Shown: positions 1-7,742, counted from the stretch's first letter. The stretch: DNA of 12,129 bases from Deltaproteobacteria bacterium (GCA_030596405.1 JAUVKB010000048.1:1-12129), one strand, 5' to 3'. Translations and numbers: made by a program. Notes: generated by a model from the letters alone, not told the origin.

Positions 1-82
1 CAAGCAAAAAAACTATAAAAAACATTATTATAACAAAAGACCTGCGTGAATGTGCACGCTGATATGAATTGGTTTGATCCAT
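1..82 (-). CDS. Partial membrane protein, N-terminal 27 residues only
   Basis: A reading frame opens with ATG at 82-80 and runs off the left edge of the window. Its Shine-Dalgarno GGAGA (95-91) lies 8 bases upstream and overlaps the stop codon of the prepilin peptidase gene, so the two genes are almost certainly co-transcribed and translationally close. The visible product has a polar, basic start (MDQTNSYQRAHSRRS) followed by a hydrophobic stretch (FVIIMFFIVFLL), which is a signal anchor or first transmembrane helix with the N-terminus in the cytoplasm. It lacks the GFTLIE motif of a prepilin or pseudopilin, so it is not an obvious substrate of the neighbouring peptidase. A membrane sensor kinase or pilus-assembly protein is possible, but I do not recognise it. 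Confidence 0.6.
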   Translation of the reverse strand, partial: MDQTNSYQRAHSRRSFVIIMFFIVFLL

Positions 83-94
83 TATGAATGTCTC

Positions 95-871
95 CTAATA
101 TATCGGCAAATTTAAGTACCAGGAAATAAGCCTGTCTCCAAAAAAGATATAAGCAATTGCGCCGATAGATAAAAAAGGGCCGAACGGAACAGCAAGCTTT
201 AACCCTTTGCGCGTACGAAGCATTACAATAACGCCTGTTAAAGCGCCCACGGCGGACGCGGTAAATATTGTAAATAAAACACCTCTTAAACCTATAAAAC
301 CGCCGATCATTGCCAAAAGTTTAATATCACCGCCTCCCATACCCTCTTTTTTGGCAATCATAGCGTATGCCCACGCAACAAATAAAAGGCTCCCGCCGCC
401 GGCCAGAATGCCTGTGATCGAATCCGCCCAGGTTATTTCGGGCAGGAAAAAGGATGCGGCAAAACCGATCGGAATACCGGGAAGCGATATGACGTCGGGT
501 ATGATCTGGTGATCTATATCAATAAATGTAATCACGAGCAAGGAAGCGATAAATATAAAATAAATAGCTCCTTCCAACTTAAAACCAAATTTGATGAAAA
601 CACAGAGCGCAAAAAACCCGCTTATAATTTCAACCAAGGGGTAACGGACGGAAATATGGGTATTGCAATCACGGCAGCGCCCTTTAAGCAGCAAATAGCT
701 TATTAAAGGGATATTGTCGTAAAATCGTATAAAATTTCCACAATTTAAACACATTGAACGTGGATGAACTATTGATTTTAAAGCAGGCAGCCTGTAAATA
801 CATACATTCATAAAACTGCCGATACACATACCGAATACAAAAATCATTATTTCTATTAAGTAATTATACAT
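95..871 (-). CDS. pilD: Bifunctional prepilin peptidase / N-methyltransferase (type IV pilus or type II secretion)
   Basis: Inner-membrane aspartic protease that cleaves the leader of type IV prepilins or type II pseudopilins and N-methylates the new N-terminal residue. The 258-residue product has the full family plan: an N-terminal helix ending in GSFMNVCIYRLP (18-29), a cytoplasmic loop with the zinc tetrad C41-x2-C44 and C66-x2-C69, and the conserved YDNIP (51-55). The two catalytic aspartate motifs are TFIDIDHQIIPD (D118/D120) and GMGGGDIK (D182). Several hydrophobic helices span the rest. The presence of the cysteine domain marks the bifunctional bacterial form, not the short archaeal-like peptidase. 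Only a weak purine run (about 884-890) precedes the ATG. It is followed closely by another minus-strand gene. No pilin or pilus ATPase gene is visible here, so the pilus or secretion assignment stays open. Confidence 0.93.
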   Translation of the reverse strand: MYNYLIEIMIFVFGMCIGSFMNVCIYRLPALKSIVHPRSMCLNCGNFIRFYDNIPLISYLLLKGRCRDCNTHISVRYPLVEIISGFFALCVFIKFGFKLEGAIYFIFIASLLVITFIDIDHQIIPDVISLPGIPIGFAASFFLPEITWADSITGILAGGGSLLFVAWAYAMIAKKEGMGGGDIKLLAMIGGFIGLRGVLFTIFTASAVGALTGVIVMLRTRKGLKLAVPFGPFLSIGAIAYIFFGDRLISWYLNLPIY

Positions 872-948
872 AATTTATGTACCGCCCCTGAAATTTAAAA
901 CACTAAAAGCCGCAAAAGACCGCAGAAAACGATTTAATAAATCTGTTT

Positions 949-977
949 TACAAAAAAATCAAGATTGATATTGTCAA
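949..977 (-). promoter_or_regulatory. Possible sigma70-type promoter for the prepilin peptidase gene
   Basis: On the minus strand TTGACA (977-972) is followed after 17 bases by TTTGTA (954-949), a modest -10 match. It would start transcription about 70 bases before the pilD ATG. Its -35 box is the complement of the -35 box proposed for lon, so the two promoters would be back to back on the same bases. Assigned by eye only. Confidence 0.35.
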
Positions 978-998
978 AGGAAAATAATGTCTTATAAT
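971..998 (+). promoter_or_regulatory. Probable sigma70-type promoter for lon
   Basis: TTGTCA (971-976) and a perfect TATAAT (993-998) are separated by 16 bases, about 75 bases upstream of the lon start codon. No sigma32-like heat-shock element (CTTGAA with CCCCAT) and no CIRCE inverted repeat is visible in the 200-base intergenic region, so vegetative transcription is the simplest reading, even though lon is heat-inducible in many bacteria. Confidence 0.55.
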
Positions 999-1071
999 AT
1001 TATGTTTAAATCGGATATTTTATGAATTTGTTTGCTGTTCTAAAAGGCTTTTAATCAAAACAGGAGAAACA

Positions 1072-3441
1072 ATGGGTGAAACTGATAAAGATAATCTTAT
1101 AAGCATCATTGAAGAGAGTGACAGGGAGGAGCATGTGCCGACCATTATCCCTTTGATGCCGATACGCGATGTTGTCGTTTTTACGGATATGCTGATTCCT
1201 CTTTTTGTCGGGCGTGAAAAATCGGTGCGCGCCGTGGAAGAAGCTGTGGCAAAAGACAGGTTTTTATTTGTCGCCACACAAAAAGACTCAACCACTGAAG
1301 ATCCAAAGCCTGATGATATTTATAAATTCGGCACGGCATGCCGGGTGCTTCGCATCTTAAAACTTCCTGACGGCCGCCTCAAGGCCCTGGTGCAAGGTAT
1401 TTGTAAAGCAAAAATTGTCCGTTTTACCCGCAAAAAATCGTGGTATCGTGTTAAAATAGAAAAAATCGTGGAAGAACCTGTCAAAAACACAGATCTGGAA
1501 TTAAAAGCCCTGATGCGGAATGTACGGGAAGATTCTGAAAAAATTCTGGCGTTTCGCGGGGATTTCAGCGACGACGTCGGCACCGTCCTGGAAAGCATAG
1601 AAGAACCGGGCAAGCTTGCAGACCTGGTGGCCTCAAATCTAAGATTGAAAATTGAGGAGTCCCAGGTTCTGCTGGAGCTGGTCGATCCAACGGACCGTCT
1701 CAAAAAAGTTAACCAGATGCTGACACGTGAAGTTGAACTCTCGGCAATGCAGGCAAAGATCCATTCCAATGTAAAGGATGAAATTTCAAAAAGCCAGCGG
1801 GACTATTTCCTGAGAGAACAGGTAAGAGCGATTCACAAGGAACTCGGTGAGTTTGATGAAAGATCAGAAGAGATAGAAGAATACAAAAAAAAGATCAAAC
1901 TGGCAAAAATGAGCGGGGAGGCAAAAAAAGAGGCGGAAAAACAGCTTAAACGCCTTGAACAGATGCATCCCGACTCAGCAGAATCTTCCGTTATACGGAC
2001 ATATATGGACTGGCTGGTTGATATGCCCTGGAGCAAAAAAACAAAAGATATAATTAATATTAAAAATGCAAAAAAGGTTCTTGACAAAGACCACTATGGT
2101 CTTGACAAGATAAAAGACCGTATACTCGAATACCTTAGTGTCCGCAAGCTTAACCCTGACTCGAAAGGCCCTATTCTCTGTTTTGTAGGCCCGCCCGGCG
2201 TTGGAAAAACATCTCTTGGGCGAGCGATTTCCCGCGCTATGAAACGAAAGTTTGTAAGAATTTCTCTGGGCGGCATTCGGGATGAAGCGGAGATAAGAGG
2301 CCATCGCCGCACCTATATCGGCGCCATGCCCGGGCGCATATTACAAAGCCTGAAACAGTGCGGCACAAACAATCCGGTCTTTATGATGGATGAAATAGAC
2401 AAGCTCGGCTCAGACTTCCGGGGCGATCCTTCATCGGCGCTTTTAGAGGCGCTTGATCCGGAGCAGAATTCAGAATACAGCGATCACTACCTTAACCTGC
2501 CGTTTGATCTTTCCAATGTTATGTTTATCCTCACAGCCAACTTGACGGATACCATACCGCACGCACTTCTTGACAGGATGGAACTGATTACACTTTCCGG
2601 CTATTCGGAAGAGGAAAAAAAAGTAATAGCTGAAAAATTTCTTCTCCCGCGTCAGATAAAAGAGAACGGCTTGAGCCGAAAGACCTTTTCCATCAGCTCC
2701 GGCGCAATGCTCCAGACAATAAGTGAATACACATGCGAAGCCGGTGTAAGAAGCCTTGAACGGGAAATTGGAAGCATTTGCAGGAAGGTGGCCCGTAAAA
2801 TAGCCGAGGGAGAAAAAGGACATTTTCAGGTTACTAAATCCAACCTGCAAACATATCTGGGCGTTCCAAAATATCTTCCCGAGATGGACAAGGAAAAGAG
2901 CCAGGTCGGTTTGTCCACCGGATTAGCATGGACGGAAAGCGGTGGCGAGGTTCTGTATATAGAAACATCTTTAATCGGGGGCAAGGGTGAGCTGATTGTA
3001 ACCGGTCAGCTTGGAGATGTCATGCAGGAGTCTGCACGCGCCGCCATAAGTTATGCCAAAGCAAATTTTCGTTCTTTTGGCGTTAAAAAAAGCTCACTCG
3101 AGAACACGGATGTACATATCCACGTTCCAGCTGGCGCAATACCCAAGGACGGGCCTTCCGCAGGCATCGCCATGGCCACCGCCATTATATCGGCGTTGAT
3201 GAAAAAACCGGTAAATAAGGACGTTGCAATGACCGGTGAAATCACACTCAGAGGAAGGGTTCTTCCTATAGGCGGTTTAAAGGAAAAAGCATTGGGCGCT
3301 TTAAGGGGGGGAATTCACACGATTATAATTCCGGAAAAAAATAAAAAAGACCTTGTTGAAATTCCAGCGAACATTAAAAAGGAAATTAAGTTTATTCCTG
3401 TAAAAAACATGGACGAAGTCCTGTCTATCGCATTTGAATAG
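1072..3441 (+). CDS. lon: ATP-dependent endopeptidase La (Lon protease)
   Basis: Cytoplasmic homohexameric AAA+ serine protease that degrades misfolded and short-lived regulatory proteins. The 789 residues match the usual bacterial LonA length (E. coli 784). In order: an N-terminal substrate-binding LonN domain starting around IPLMPIRDVVVFTDM; a charged, helical, coiled-coil-like linker (roughly 235-305); an AAA+ module with Walker A GPPGVGKT (373-380) and Walker B VFMMDEID (436-443); and a C-terminal protease domain with catalytic S696 in KDGPSAG and K739 in GGLKEK, exactly 43 residues apart as in E. coli (S679/K722). The start is clear: AGGAG just before ATG at 1072. It stands alone behind its own promoter candidate, divergent from pilD, and tsaB follows after 41 bases with no terminator visible, so read-through is likely. 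No anomaly seen. Confidence 0.98.
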   Translation: MGETDKDNLISIIEESDREEHVPTIIPLMPIRDVVVFTDMLIPLFVGREKSVRAVEEAVAKDRFLFVATQKDSTTEDPKPDDIYKFGTACRVLRILKLPDGRLKALVQGICKAKIVRFTRKKSWYRVKIEKIVEEPVKNTDLELKALMRNVREDSEKILAFRGDFSDDVGTVLESIEEPGKLADLVASNLRLKIEESQVLLELVDPTDRLKKVNQMLTREVELSAMQAKIHSNVKDEISKSQRDYFLREQVRAIHKELGEFDERSEEIEEYKKKIKLAKMSGEAKKEAEKQLKRLEQMHPDSAESSVIRTYMDWLVDMPWSKKTKDIINIKNAKKVLDKDHYGLDKIKDRILEYLSVRKLNPDSKGPILCFVGPPGVGKTSLGRAISRAMKRKFVRISLGGIRDEAEIRGHRRTYIGAMPGRILQSLKQCGTNNPVFMMDEIDKLGSDFRGDPSSALLEALDPEQNSEYSDHYLNLPFDLSNVMFILTANLTDTIPHALLDRMELITLSGYSEEEKKVIAEKFLLPRQIKENGLSRKTFSISSGAMLQTISEYTCEAGVRSLEREIGSICRKVARKIAEGEKGHFQVTKSNLQTYLGVPKYLPEMDKEKSQVGLSTGLAWTESGGEVLYIETSLIGGKGELIVTGQLGDVMQESARAAISYAKANFRSFGVKKSSLENTDVHIHVPAGAIPKDGPSAGIAMATAIISALMKKPVNKDVAMTGEITLRGRVLPIGGLKEKALGALRGGIHTIIIPEKNKKDLVEIPANIKKEIKFIPVKNMDEVLSIAFE

Positions 3442-3482
3442 TCCTGCGCCATTTTAATGAACGGAAATAATTATTTTAAATA

Positions 3483-4172
3483 ATGCGGATACTTGCAGTT
3501 GATACCAGTGCAAAAAGCTGTAGCGTTGCAGTTGTTGATGAAGATTCTTTACTGGCGGAATTGACTCTTGTCACCGGACAAACCCATTCTAAACACATAA
3601 TGGGAATGATAGATACGGTCATTAATATGTCAGGGCTTGCCGTATCAGACGTGGACGGATTCGCAACGACTGTGGGGCCTGGAAGTTTTACCGGACTGAG
3701 GATAGGAATAAGCTCTGTAAAAGGGCTTGCGGCGGCATCAGGCAAACCGGTTGTGGCAGTGTCGAGTCTCGATGCCCTTGCATTACAGACATTTGATTTT
3801 TCATCATATCTTGTCTGTCCTCTGCTGGATGCACGGAAAAAGGAAGTTTACAGTTCGCAGTACAGGTTTATTGACGGCATCTTAGAAAAGGAATCAAAAG
3901 AAAAGGTGTTATCACCGGAAAAAGCCGTTTGCGGTATAAGCGAGCGCTGTATATTTATCGGAAACGGAGCTTTTCTTTATCAAAAACTTATTATTGATAA
4001 AATAGGCGAACTTGCACATTTTGCTCCATCTTGCAGAAATACAATTCAAGCATCAACTGTTGCGTGCCTCAGCATGAATAGATTTAAAAAAAATGACGCC
4101 GATGATATTGACAGCCTGGTCCCGAATTATATACGAAAATCCGACGCACAATTAAATTTGAGGGTTTCGTAA
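3483..4172 (+). CDS. tsaB: tRNA threonylcarbamoyladenosine (t6A) biosynthesis protein TsaB
   Basis: TsaB is the non-catalytic partner that holds TsaD in the TsaB-TsaD-TsaE complex, which transfers threonylcarbamoyl to A37 of ANN-decoding tRNAs. The 229-residue product begins MRILAVDTSAKSCSVAVV, the actin/Hsp70-like nucleotide-fold strand with D7-T8-S9. It carries the family signature GPGSFTGLRIG at 65-75, followed by KGLAAASGKPVVAVSSLDALA. The C-terminus ends in the usual VPNYIRKSDA region. It lacks the extra C-terminal acetyltransferase domain sometimes fused (RimI), and its length is typical of stand-alone TsaB. The start codon has only a distant GGAA (around 3464) upstream, so translation may depend on coupling with lon. 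No tsaD, tsaE or rimI lies in the window. Confidence 0.94.
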   Translation: MRILAVDTSAKSCSVAVVDEDSLLAELTLVTGQTHSKHIMGMIDTVINMSGLAVSDVDGFATTVGPGSFTGLRIGISSVKGLAAASGKPVVAVSSLDALALQTFDFSSYLVCPLLDARKKEVYSSQYRFIDGILEKESKEKVLSPEKAVCGISERCIFIGNGAFLYQKLIIDKIGELAHFAPSCRNTIQASTVACLSMNRFKKNDADDIDSLVPNYIRKSDAQLNLRVS

Positions 4173-4203
4173 AAACCTGCTCAAGCGCCGCTTAATCTTG
4201 TTG

Positions 4204-4233
4204 TTGACAATATCATGTTGAAATTGATATTAT
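4204..4233 (+). promoter_or_regulatory. Probable sigma70-type promoter for psd-pssA
   Basis: A consensus TTGACA (4204-4209) is followed after 18 bases by TATTAT (4228-4233) in a very AT-rich spacer region, about 54 bases before the psd ATG. It separates the phospholipid genes from lon-tsaB as a transcription unit. No operator-like palindrome was noticed. Confidence 0.55.
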
Positions 4234-4287
4234 AGTAATTTTTATATAACCATAAAATTATTTGGATTTGCCGAATAAATAAATCAA

Positions 4288-4968
4288 ATGAATAAATCGG
4301 ATAAATTTTCCCTGCCGGACCCGCAGAGCGAAACAGCCTTTCCAGTTGCAAGACCCGGATACCCTGTAATATTTGCTTCAGCTTTTGCAACCGGGGTATT
4401 TGCTCTGTTAGGACTTACCGTTCTTGCTCTGATCGGTCTTGCAGCGACCTTTTTTATATGTTATTTTTTTAGAGATCCGGACAGGGTTGTTTCTAATAAT
4501 ATTAGCGCTGTGGTATCTCCGGCGGACGGCAAAATTGTCGCTCTGGACAAAACAGCAGACAGTCCCTTTATTAAAGAGACCTGCATAAAAATAAGTATTT
4601 TTATGTCGGTCTTTAATGTTCATGTTAATCGTATCCCGTCAAAGGGAAAAATAAAAAAAATCGACTACTACCCTGGAAAGTTTTTTTCTGCAAATCTGGA
4701 CAAGGCATCAAAAGAGAATGAACATAATGTGGTTTTTCTTGAGACCGAAGAAGGGGAAAAAATGTGCATCGTTCAGATTGCCGGATTAATTGCAAGACGA
4801 ATCATATGCAAAGTCCAGGAAGGAGACAGTGTTGTTCGCGGGCAACGATTCGGCATGATATGCTTTGGGTCACGGGTAGATATTTATATGCCGATAAATA
4901 CAAAACTTGATGTAAATATTGGAGATAAAGTAAAGGCCGGTGCTTCTGTTCTGGGGTATTTGACATGA
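4288..4968 (+). CDS. psd: Phosphatidylserine decarboxylase proenzyme, short class
   Basis: Pyruvoyl-dependent inner-membrane enzyme converting phosphatidylserine to phosphatidylethanolamine. The 226 residues match the short PSD class (E. coli is longer, about 320). Residues about 27-60 form one or two membrane helices ending in YFFRDPDR, then SPADGKI with D80, FMSVFNVHVNR with H112, and the self-cleavage site CFGSRVD. Cleavage between G194 and S195 would give a beta chain of 194 residues and an alpha chain of 32 residues whose N-terminal serine becomes the pyruvoyl group. D80, H112 and S195 correspond to the Asp-His-Ser self-processing triad of the family. No good Shine-Dalgarno precedes the ATG, but the start fits family length. 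The last codons overlap the pssA start (ATGA), so the two enzymes of consecutive steps are translationally coupled. Confidence 0.95.
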   Translation: MNKSDKFSLPDPQSETAFPVARPGYPVIFASAFATGVFALLGLTVLALIGLAATFFICYFFRDPDRVVSNNISAVVSPADGKIVALDKTADSPFIKETCIKISIFMSVFNVHVNRIPSKGKIKKIDYYPGKFFSANLDKASKENEHNVVFLETEEGEKMCIVQIAGLIARRIICKVQEGDSVVRGQRFGMICFGSRVDIYMPINTKLDVNIGDKVKAGASVLGYLT

Positions 4969-5750
4969 AAACAAAAAAAAGATTCGAGAAAAAAAATCTC
5001 CGCCGGGGAATATACATTCTGCCTAATATTTTTACGTCTTTAAATATTTTTTGCGGATTTTATGCGCTTATATCTTCGATAAACGGCAATTTTATTGCAG
5101 CGGCAATATCTATTGTAATCGCAGTGGTGTTTGATGCTTTAGACGGAAAAATAGCCAGGGCAACCAACACTACGAGCAAATTCGGCGTTGAATATGATTC
5201 TCTTGCAGATCTTGTTTCTTTTGGTCTTGCGCCGGGCGTTATGATGTATTTGTGGGCGCTTAAACCCCTTGGACGGATAGGATGGCTTGCCGCGTTCCTT
5301 TTCATGACGTGCGGAGCCCTGCGCCTGGCGCGTTTCAATACCCAGTCAGGCACTATCAGCAGCGATCATTTTGTCGGTCTTCCGATACCTGCGGCAGCCA
5401 GCATGAACGCTACAACGATTTTACTTTGCCACGGGTTAGGCCTGGCAGGAAATTCAAAGCCGATATTGATCCTTGTCATGCTTTATTTTCTTTCATTTCT
5501 AATGGTAAGCTCAATAAAATACGACAGTTTCAAAAAACCGGAACTGTTTAAACGGATGAATTTCAATGTCCTGGTTGCCGCCATTCTTATATTGATCTTT
5601 ATTGCCGCGCAACCGCATATTGCCCTGTTTCTTTTAGCGTTAGCCTATGTCACTTCAGGCCCGTTCACTTTCATACTGCATCACAAAAAGATAACAAAAG
5701 ATAAATCCACGATCAACAAAACTGACAAACACAAGGCCACTTCTGTATAA
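4965..5750 (+). CDS. pssA: CDP-diacylglycerol--serine O-phosphatidyltransferase
   Basis: Integral membrane enzyme that makes phosphatidylserine and CMP from CDP-diacylglycerol and L-serine, supplying Psd. The 261-residue protein has a basic N-terminus (KTKKRFEKKNLRRG), then LPNIFTSLNIFCGF. The CDP-alcohol phosphotransferase signature follows, with all key residues in order: D57, D60-G61, A64-R65, G74, D78 and D82. Several hydrophobic helices fill the remainder, and the tail is polar and lysine-rich. This is the membrane-embedded type II PSS found in Bacillus and many proteobacteria, not the peripheral phospholipase-D-like E. coli PssA. Its ATG overlaps the psd stop by 4 bases. About 100 bases separate it from asd; I see no convincing terminator there. 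Confidence 0.95.
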   Translation: MKTKKRFEKKNLRRGIYILPNIFTSLNIFCGFYALISSINGNFIAAAISIVIAVVFDALDGKIARATNTTSKFGVEYDSLADLVSFGLAPGVMMYLWALKPLGRIGWLAAFLFMTCGALRLARFNTQSGTISSDHFVGLPIPAAASMNATTILLCHGLGLAGNSKPILILVMLYFLSFLMVSSIKYDSFKKPELFKRMNFNVLVAAILILIFIAAQPHIALFLLALAYVTSGPFTFILHHKKITKDKSTINKTDKHKATSV

Positions 5751-5848
5751 TCAGGAGCAAAAAACGCTTTTATTAATTTGCCGGCGCTTTGTGCTGAATC
5801 GGTTTTTATCGTGCGGATTTTAATAGATTTTAGGGGGTAGAAAAAAAT

Positions 5849-6871
5849 ATGCCTGAAAAAAAATTTAATATTGCTGTTGCGGGCGCGACAGGCGCTGTCG
5901 GAAATCAGATGATACTTTGCCTTGAAGAAAGAAATTTTCCGGTAAAATCGGTCAAATTTTTAGCTTCATCACGCTCTGCCGGACGCAAACTAAACTTTAA
6001 GGGAAATTCCGTAGTTGTTGAAGAATTAACCGAAAAATCTTTTAAAGGTATAGATATCGCAATTTTTTCAGCCGGTGGAGGCACAAGTGAAAAATATGCG
6101 CCTTTTGCCGCAAAAGAAGATTGTGTTGTTGTTGACAACTCAAGTGCATGGCGGATGGACCCGGATGTTCCCCTTGTTGTTCCCGAAGTCAACCCGGATG
6201 CAATAGCGGGATATACAAAAAAGGGGATTATTGCAAACCCGAATTGTTCGACCATACAGATGGTTGTTCCTTTAAGCCCCATACACAAAAAATACGGGAT
6301 AAAACGTATTGTGGTTTCAACGTATCAGGCTGTTTCCGGCACAGGGAAAAAGGCAGTGGATGAACTGTTTGATCAGACCAGAGCCATGATAAATTTCCTG
6401 GATTATGAAAAAAAGGTTTATCCCCACAGAATTGCATTCAACTGTCTCCCGCACATCGACCGGTTTCAGGATAACGGCTATACAAAAGAGGAAATGAAAA
6501 TGGTCAATGAAACCCGGAAAATTCTGGAAGATGACACTATCGGGGTTACAGCGACCACGGTTCGCGTGCCGGTTTTTTACAGCCATTCGGAATCTATTAA
6601 TATTGAAACAAAAAAAGATATTTCAGCCGCTGAGGTAAAATTGCTCCTGGAAAAAGCCCCCGGAGTTAAAGTTGTCGATAACCCGGGGAAAAACATTTAT
6701 CCGCTTGCCGACGCGGCTAGCGGACAGGATTTGACATTTGTCGGCCGCATCCGTGACGATGAATCGATTCAAAACGGTATTAACATGTGGGTCGTTGCTG
6801 ACAATATCAGAAAGGGAGCTGCAACCAATGCAATTCAAATAGCTGAAATTTTAGCAAAAAAATATCTGTAG
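5849..6871 (+). CDS. asd: Aspartate-semialdehyde dehydrogenase
   Basis: NADP-dependent cytoplasmic enzyme that reduces beta-aspartyl phosphate to aspartate semialdehyde, the branch point to lysine/diaminopimelate, threonine, methionine and isoleucine. The 340-residue protein (family about 335-370) has the Rossmann loop GATGAVG (12-18), the catalytic cysteine C133 in ANPNCSTIQ, and R239 and H246 in RVPVFYSH. The spacing of these last two equals that of the substrate-binding Arg and acid-base His of the H. influenzae enzyme. A strong AGGGGG (5832-5837) sits 11 bases before the ATG. The stop codon TAG is the first three bases of a 15-base tandem repeat that leads to greA. There is no visible attenuator or lysine riboswitch in the roughly 100 bases upstream. 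Confidence 0.97.
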   Translation: MPEKKFNIAVAGATGAVGNQMILCLEERNFPVKSVKFLASSRSAGRKLNFKGNSVVVEELTEKSFKGIDIAIFSAGGGTSEKYAPFAAKEDCVVVDNSSAWRMDPDVPLVVPEVNPDAIAGYTKKGIIANPNCSTIQMVVPLSPIHKKYGIKRIVVSTYQAVSGTGKKAVDELFDQTRAMINFLDYEKKVYPHRIAFNCLPHIDRFQDNGYTKEEMKMVNETRKILEDDTIGVTATTVRVPVFYSHSESINIETKKDISAAEVKLLLEKAPGVKVVDNPGKNIYPLADAASGQDLTFVGRIRDDESIQNGINMWVVADNIRKGAATNAIQIAEILAKKYL

Positions 6872-6913
6872 CTTGTTAAATCGTAGTTTATTAAACCGTA
6901 GCTTGTTAAACTG
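6869..6913 (+). repeat. Three 15-base imperfect tandem repeats between asd and greA
   Basis: The copies are TAGCTTGTTAAATCG (6869-6883), TAGTTTATTAAACCG (6884-6898) and TAGCTTGTTAAACTG (6899-6913), followed by a fragment GCTTAAC (6914-6920). The first copy starts on the asd stop codon, and the array fills most of the 69-base asd-greA spacer. GTTAA at 6905-6909 and TTAAC at 6916-6920 form a short inverted repeat. The array may be only replication slippage, but it lies in the greA leader. Confidence 0.85.
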
Positions 6914-6940
6914 GCTTAACGTATAAAAAAGGTATACAAA

Positions 6941-7408
6941 TTGAATCGGGTCCCAATCACAAAAAAAGGTTATGAAACCCTGAAAAAGGAACTAAATAAT
7001 CTGAAAACAGTTGAACGGCCATTGAATATCAAAGCGATTGAAGAGGCACGCGCCCACGGCGATCTTTCTGAAAACGCCGAGTTCGATGCTGCAAAAGAGA
7101 GGCAGGGCTTTATAGAAGCGCGAATATCAGATTTGCAATATAAACTTGGCAACGCAGATATAATCGATCCGGATAAAACCCTCAAAGATTGTGCGGTATT
7201 CGGCTGTACTGTTGTTCTTGAAAATATCGATACCGGTGAAGGCATTGAATATCAACTTGTAGGGCCGGATGAATCTGATATTGAAAACGGACTTATTTCC
7301 GTGTCTTCACCTCTTGGGAGGGCAATCATAGGGAAAAAACCCGGAGATGAGATAGTCCTGAATGCTCCGGCGGGAAAAAGGTTGTATGAGCTGACAGAGA
7401 TATTATAA
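6941..7408 (+). CDS. greA: Transcription elongation factor GreA
   Basis: GreA enters the RNA polymerase secondary channel and stimulates cleavage of backtracked RNA so that stalled polymerase resumes. The 155 residues (family about 158) show the N-terminal coiled coil with the tip motif EARAHGDLSENAEFDAAKERQ. D41 and E44 are at the same numbers as the acidic catalytic-tip residues of E. coli GreA. The C-terminal FKBP-like domain ends SSPLGRAIIGKKPGDEIVLNAPAG. The start is TTG: the conserved sequence MNRVPITKKGYETLKKEL begins there, no in-frame ATG fits, and only a weak AAGG (about 6929-6932) precedes it, which predicts modest translation. It sits between asd and the gene for the polymerase omega subunit, probably in one transcript. 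Confidence 0.96.
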   Translation: MNRVPITKKGYETLKKELNNLKTVERPLNIKAIEEARAHGDLSENAEFDAAKERQGFIEARISDLQYKLGNADIIDPDKTLKDCAVFGCTVVLENIDTGEGIEYQLVGPDESDIENGLISVSSPLGRAIIGKKPGDEIVLNAPAGKRLYELTEIL

Positions 7409-7457
7409 CTGTCATAATTTCGAGTTTTACGATGCTATCAATTTTGGAGGGCTTGCC

Positions 7458-7742
7458 ATGGCACGGATAACAATAGAAGATTGCCTGAAACGTGTATCAA
7501 ACCGCTTTTTACTTGCTCAGATGGTTGGAGAACGTGTAAAACAAATCCGTGAAGGATCTGAATATCTCGTAAATTCACCCAAAAATGAAGATGTTGTTGT
7601 TGCATTGCGGGAAATTGCGGCAGGCAAGGTAAAAATCAAAAAGGATACGGATACAAAGAACACGCAAGATACTGTTAATGAGCCAAATGAATCAGATGAA
7701 CCAGATGAACCAGATGAATCAGATGAATCAGATGAATCATAA
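7458..7742 (+). CDS. rpoZ: DNA-directed RNA polymerase omega subunit with acidic repeat tail
   Basis: Omega is the small subunit that assists beta-prime folding and polymerase assembly. The 94-residue product begins MARITIEDCLKRVSNRFLLAQ, followed by GERVKQIREGS and the helix EDVVVALREIAAGKVKI, all typical of RpoZ. GGAGG (7446-7450), 7 bases before the ATG, is the best ribosome binding site in the window. After about residue 66 the protein leaves the conserved fold. It ends in a strongly acidic tail made of seven tripeptides of the form (N/D)E(P/S), encoded by a 9-base tandem repeat. The conserved core is complete, so the tail is an extension and not a replacement. Its location beside greA groups two transcription-machinery genes. 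Confidence 0.95.
   Translation: MARITIEDCLKRVSNRFLLAQMVGERVKQIREGSEYLVNSPKNEDVVVALREIAAGKVKIKKDTDTKNTQDTVNEPNESDEPDEPDESDESDES
7677..7739 (+). repeat. Seven 9-base in-frame tandem repeats ending rpoZ
   Basis: The units run AATGAGCCA, AATGAATCA, GATGAACCA twice, then GATGAATCA three times, stopping exactly at the TAA codon. The unit length is three codons, so gain or loss of copies would keep the frame and change only the length of the acidic (Asp-Glu-Ser/Pro) tail. The identical 3' units suggest recent expansion at that end. Confidence 0.95.

Noticed and set aside
207..512. Plus-strand open frame of about 100 codons opposite pilD
   Set aside because: It is the antisense shadow of a gene with clear catalytic motifs; its translation is low-complexity (Pro/Ala/Ile rich) and it has no family resemblance.
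872..1071. Heat-shock control of lon (sigma32 promoter or CIRCE)
   Set aside because: Neither a CTTGAA/CCCCAT pair nor the TTAGCACTC/GAGTGCTAA inverted repeat is present; a sigma70-like element fits better.
5751..5848. Terminator or lysine riboswitch between pssA and asd
   Set aside because: No stable stem followed by a T run and no conserved riboswitch core could be found in the 98 bases.
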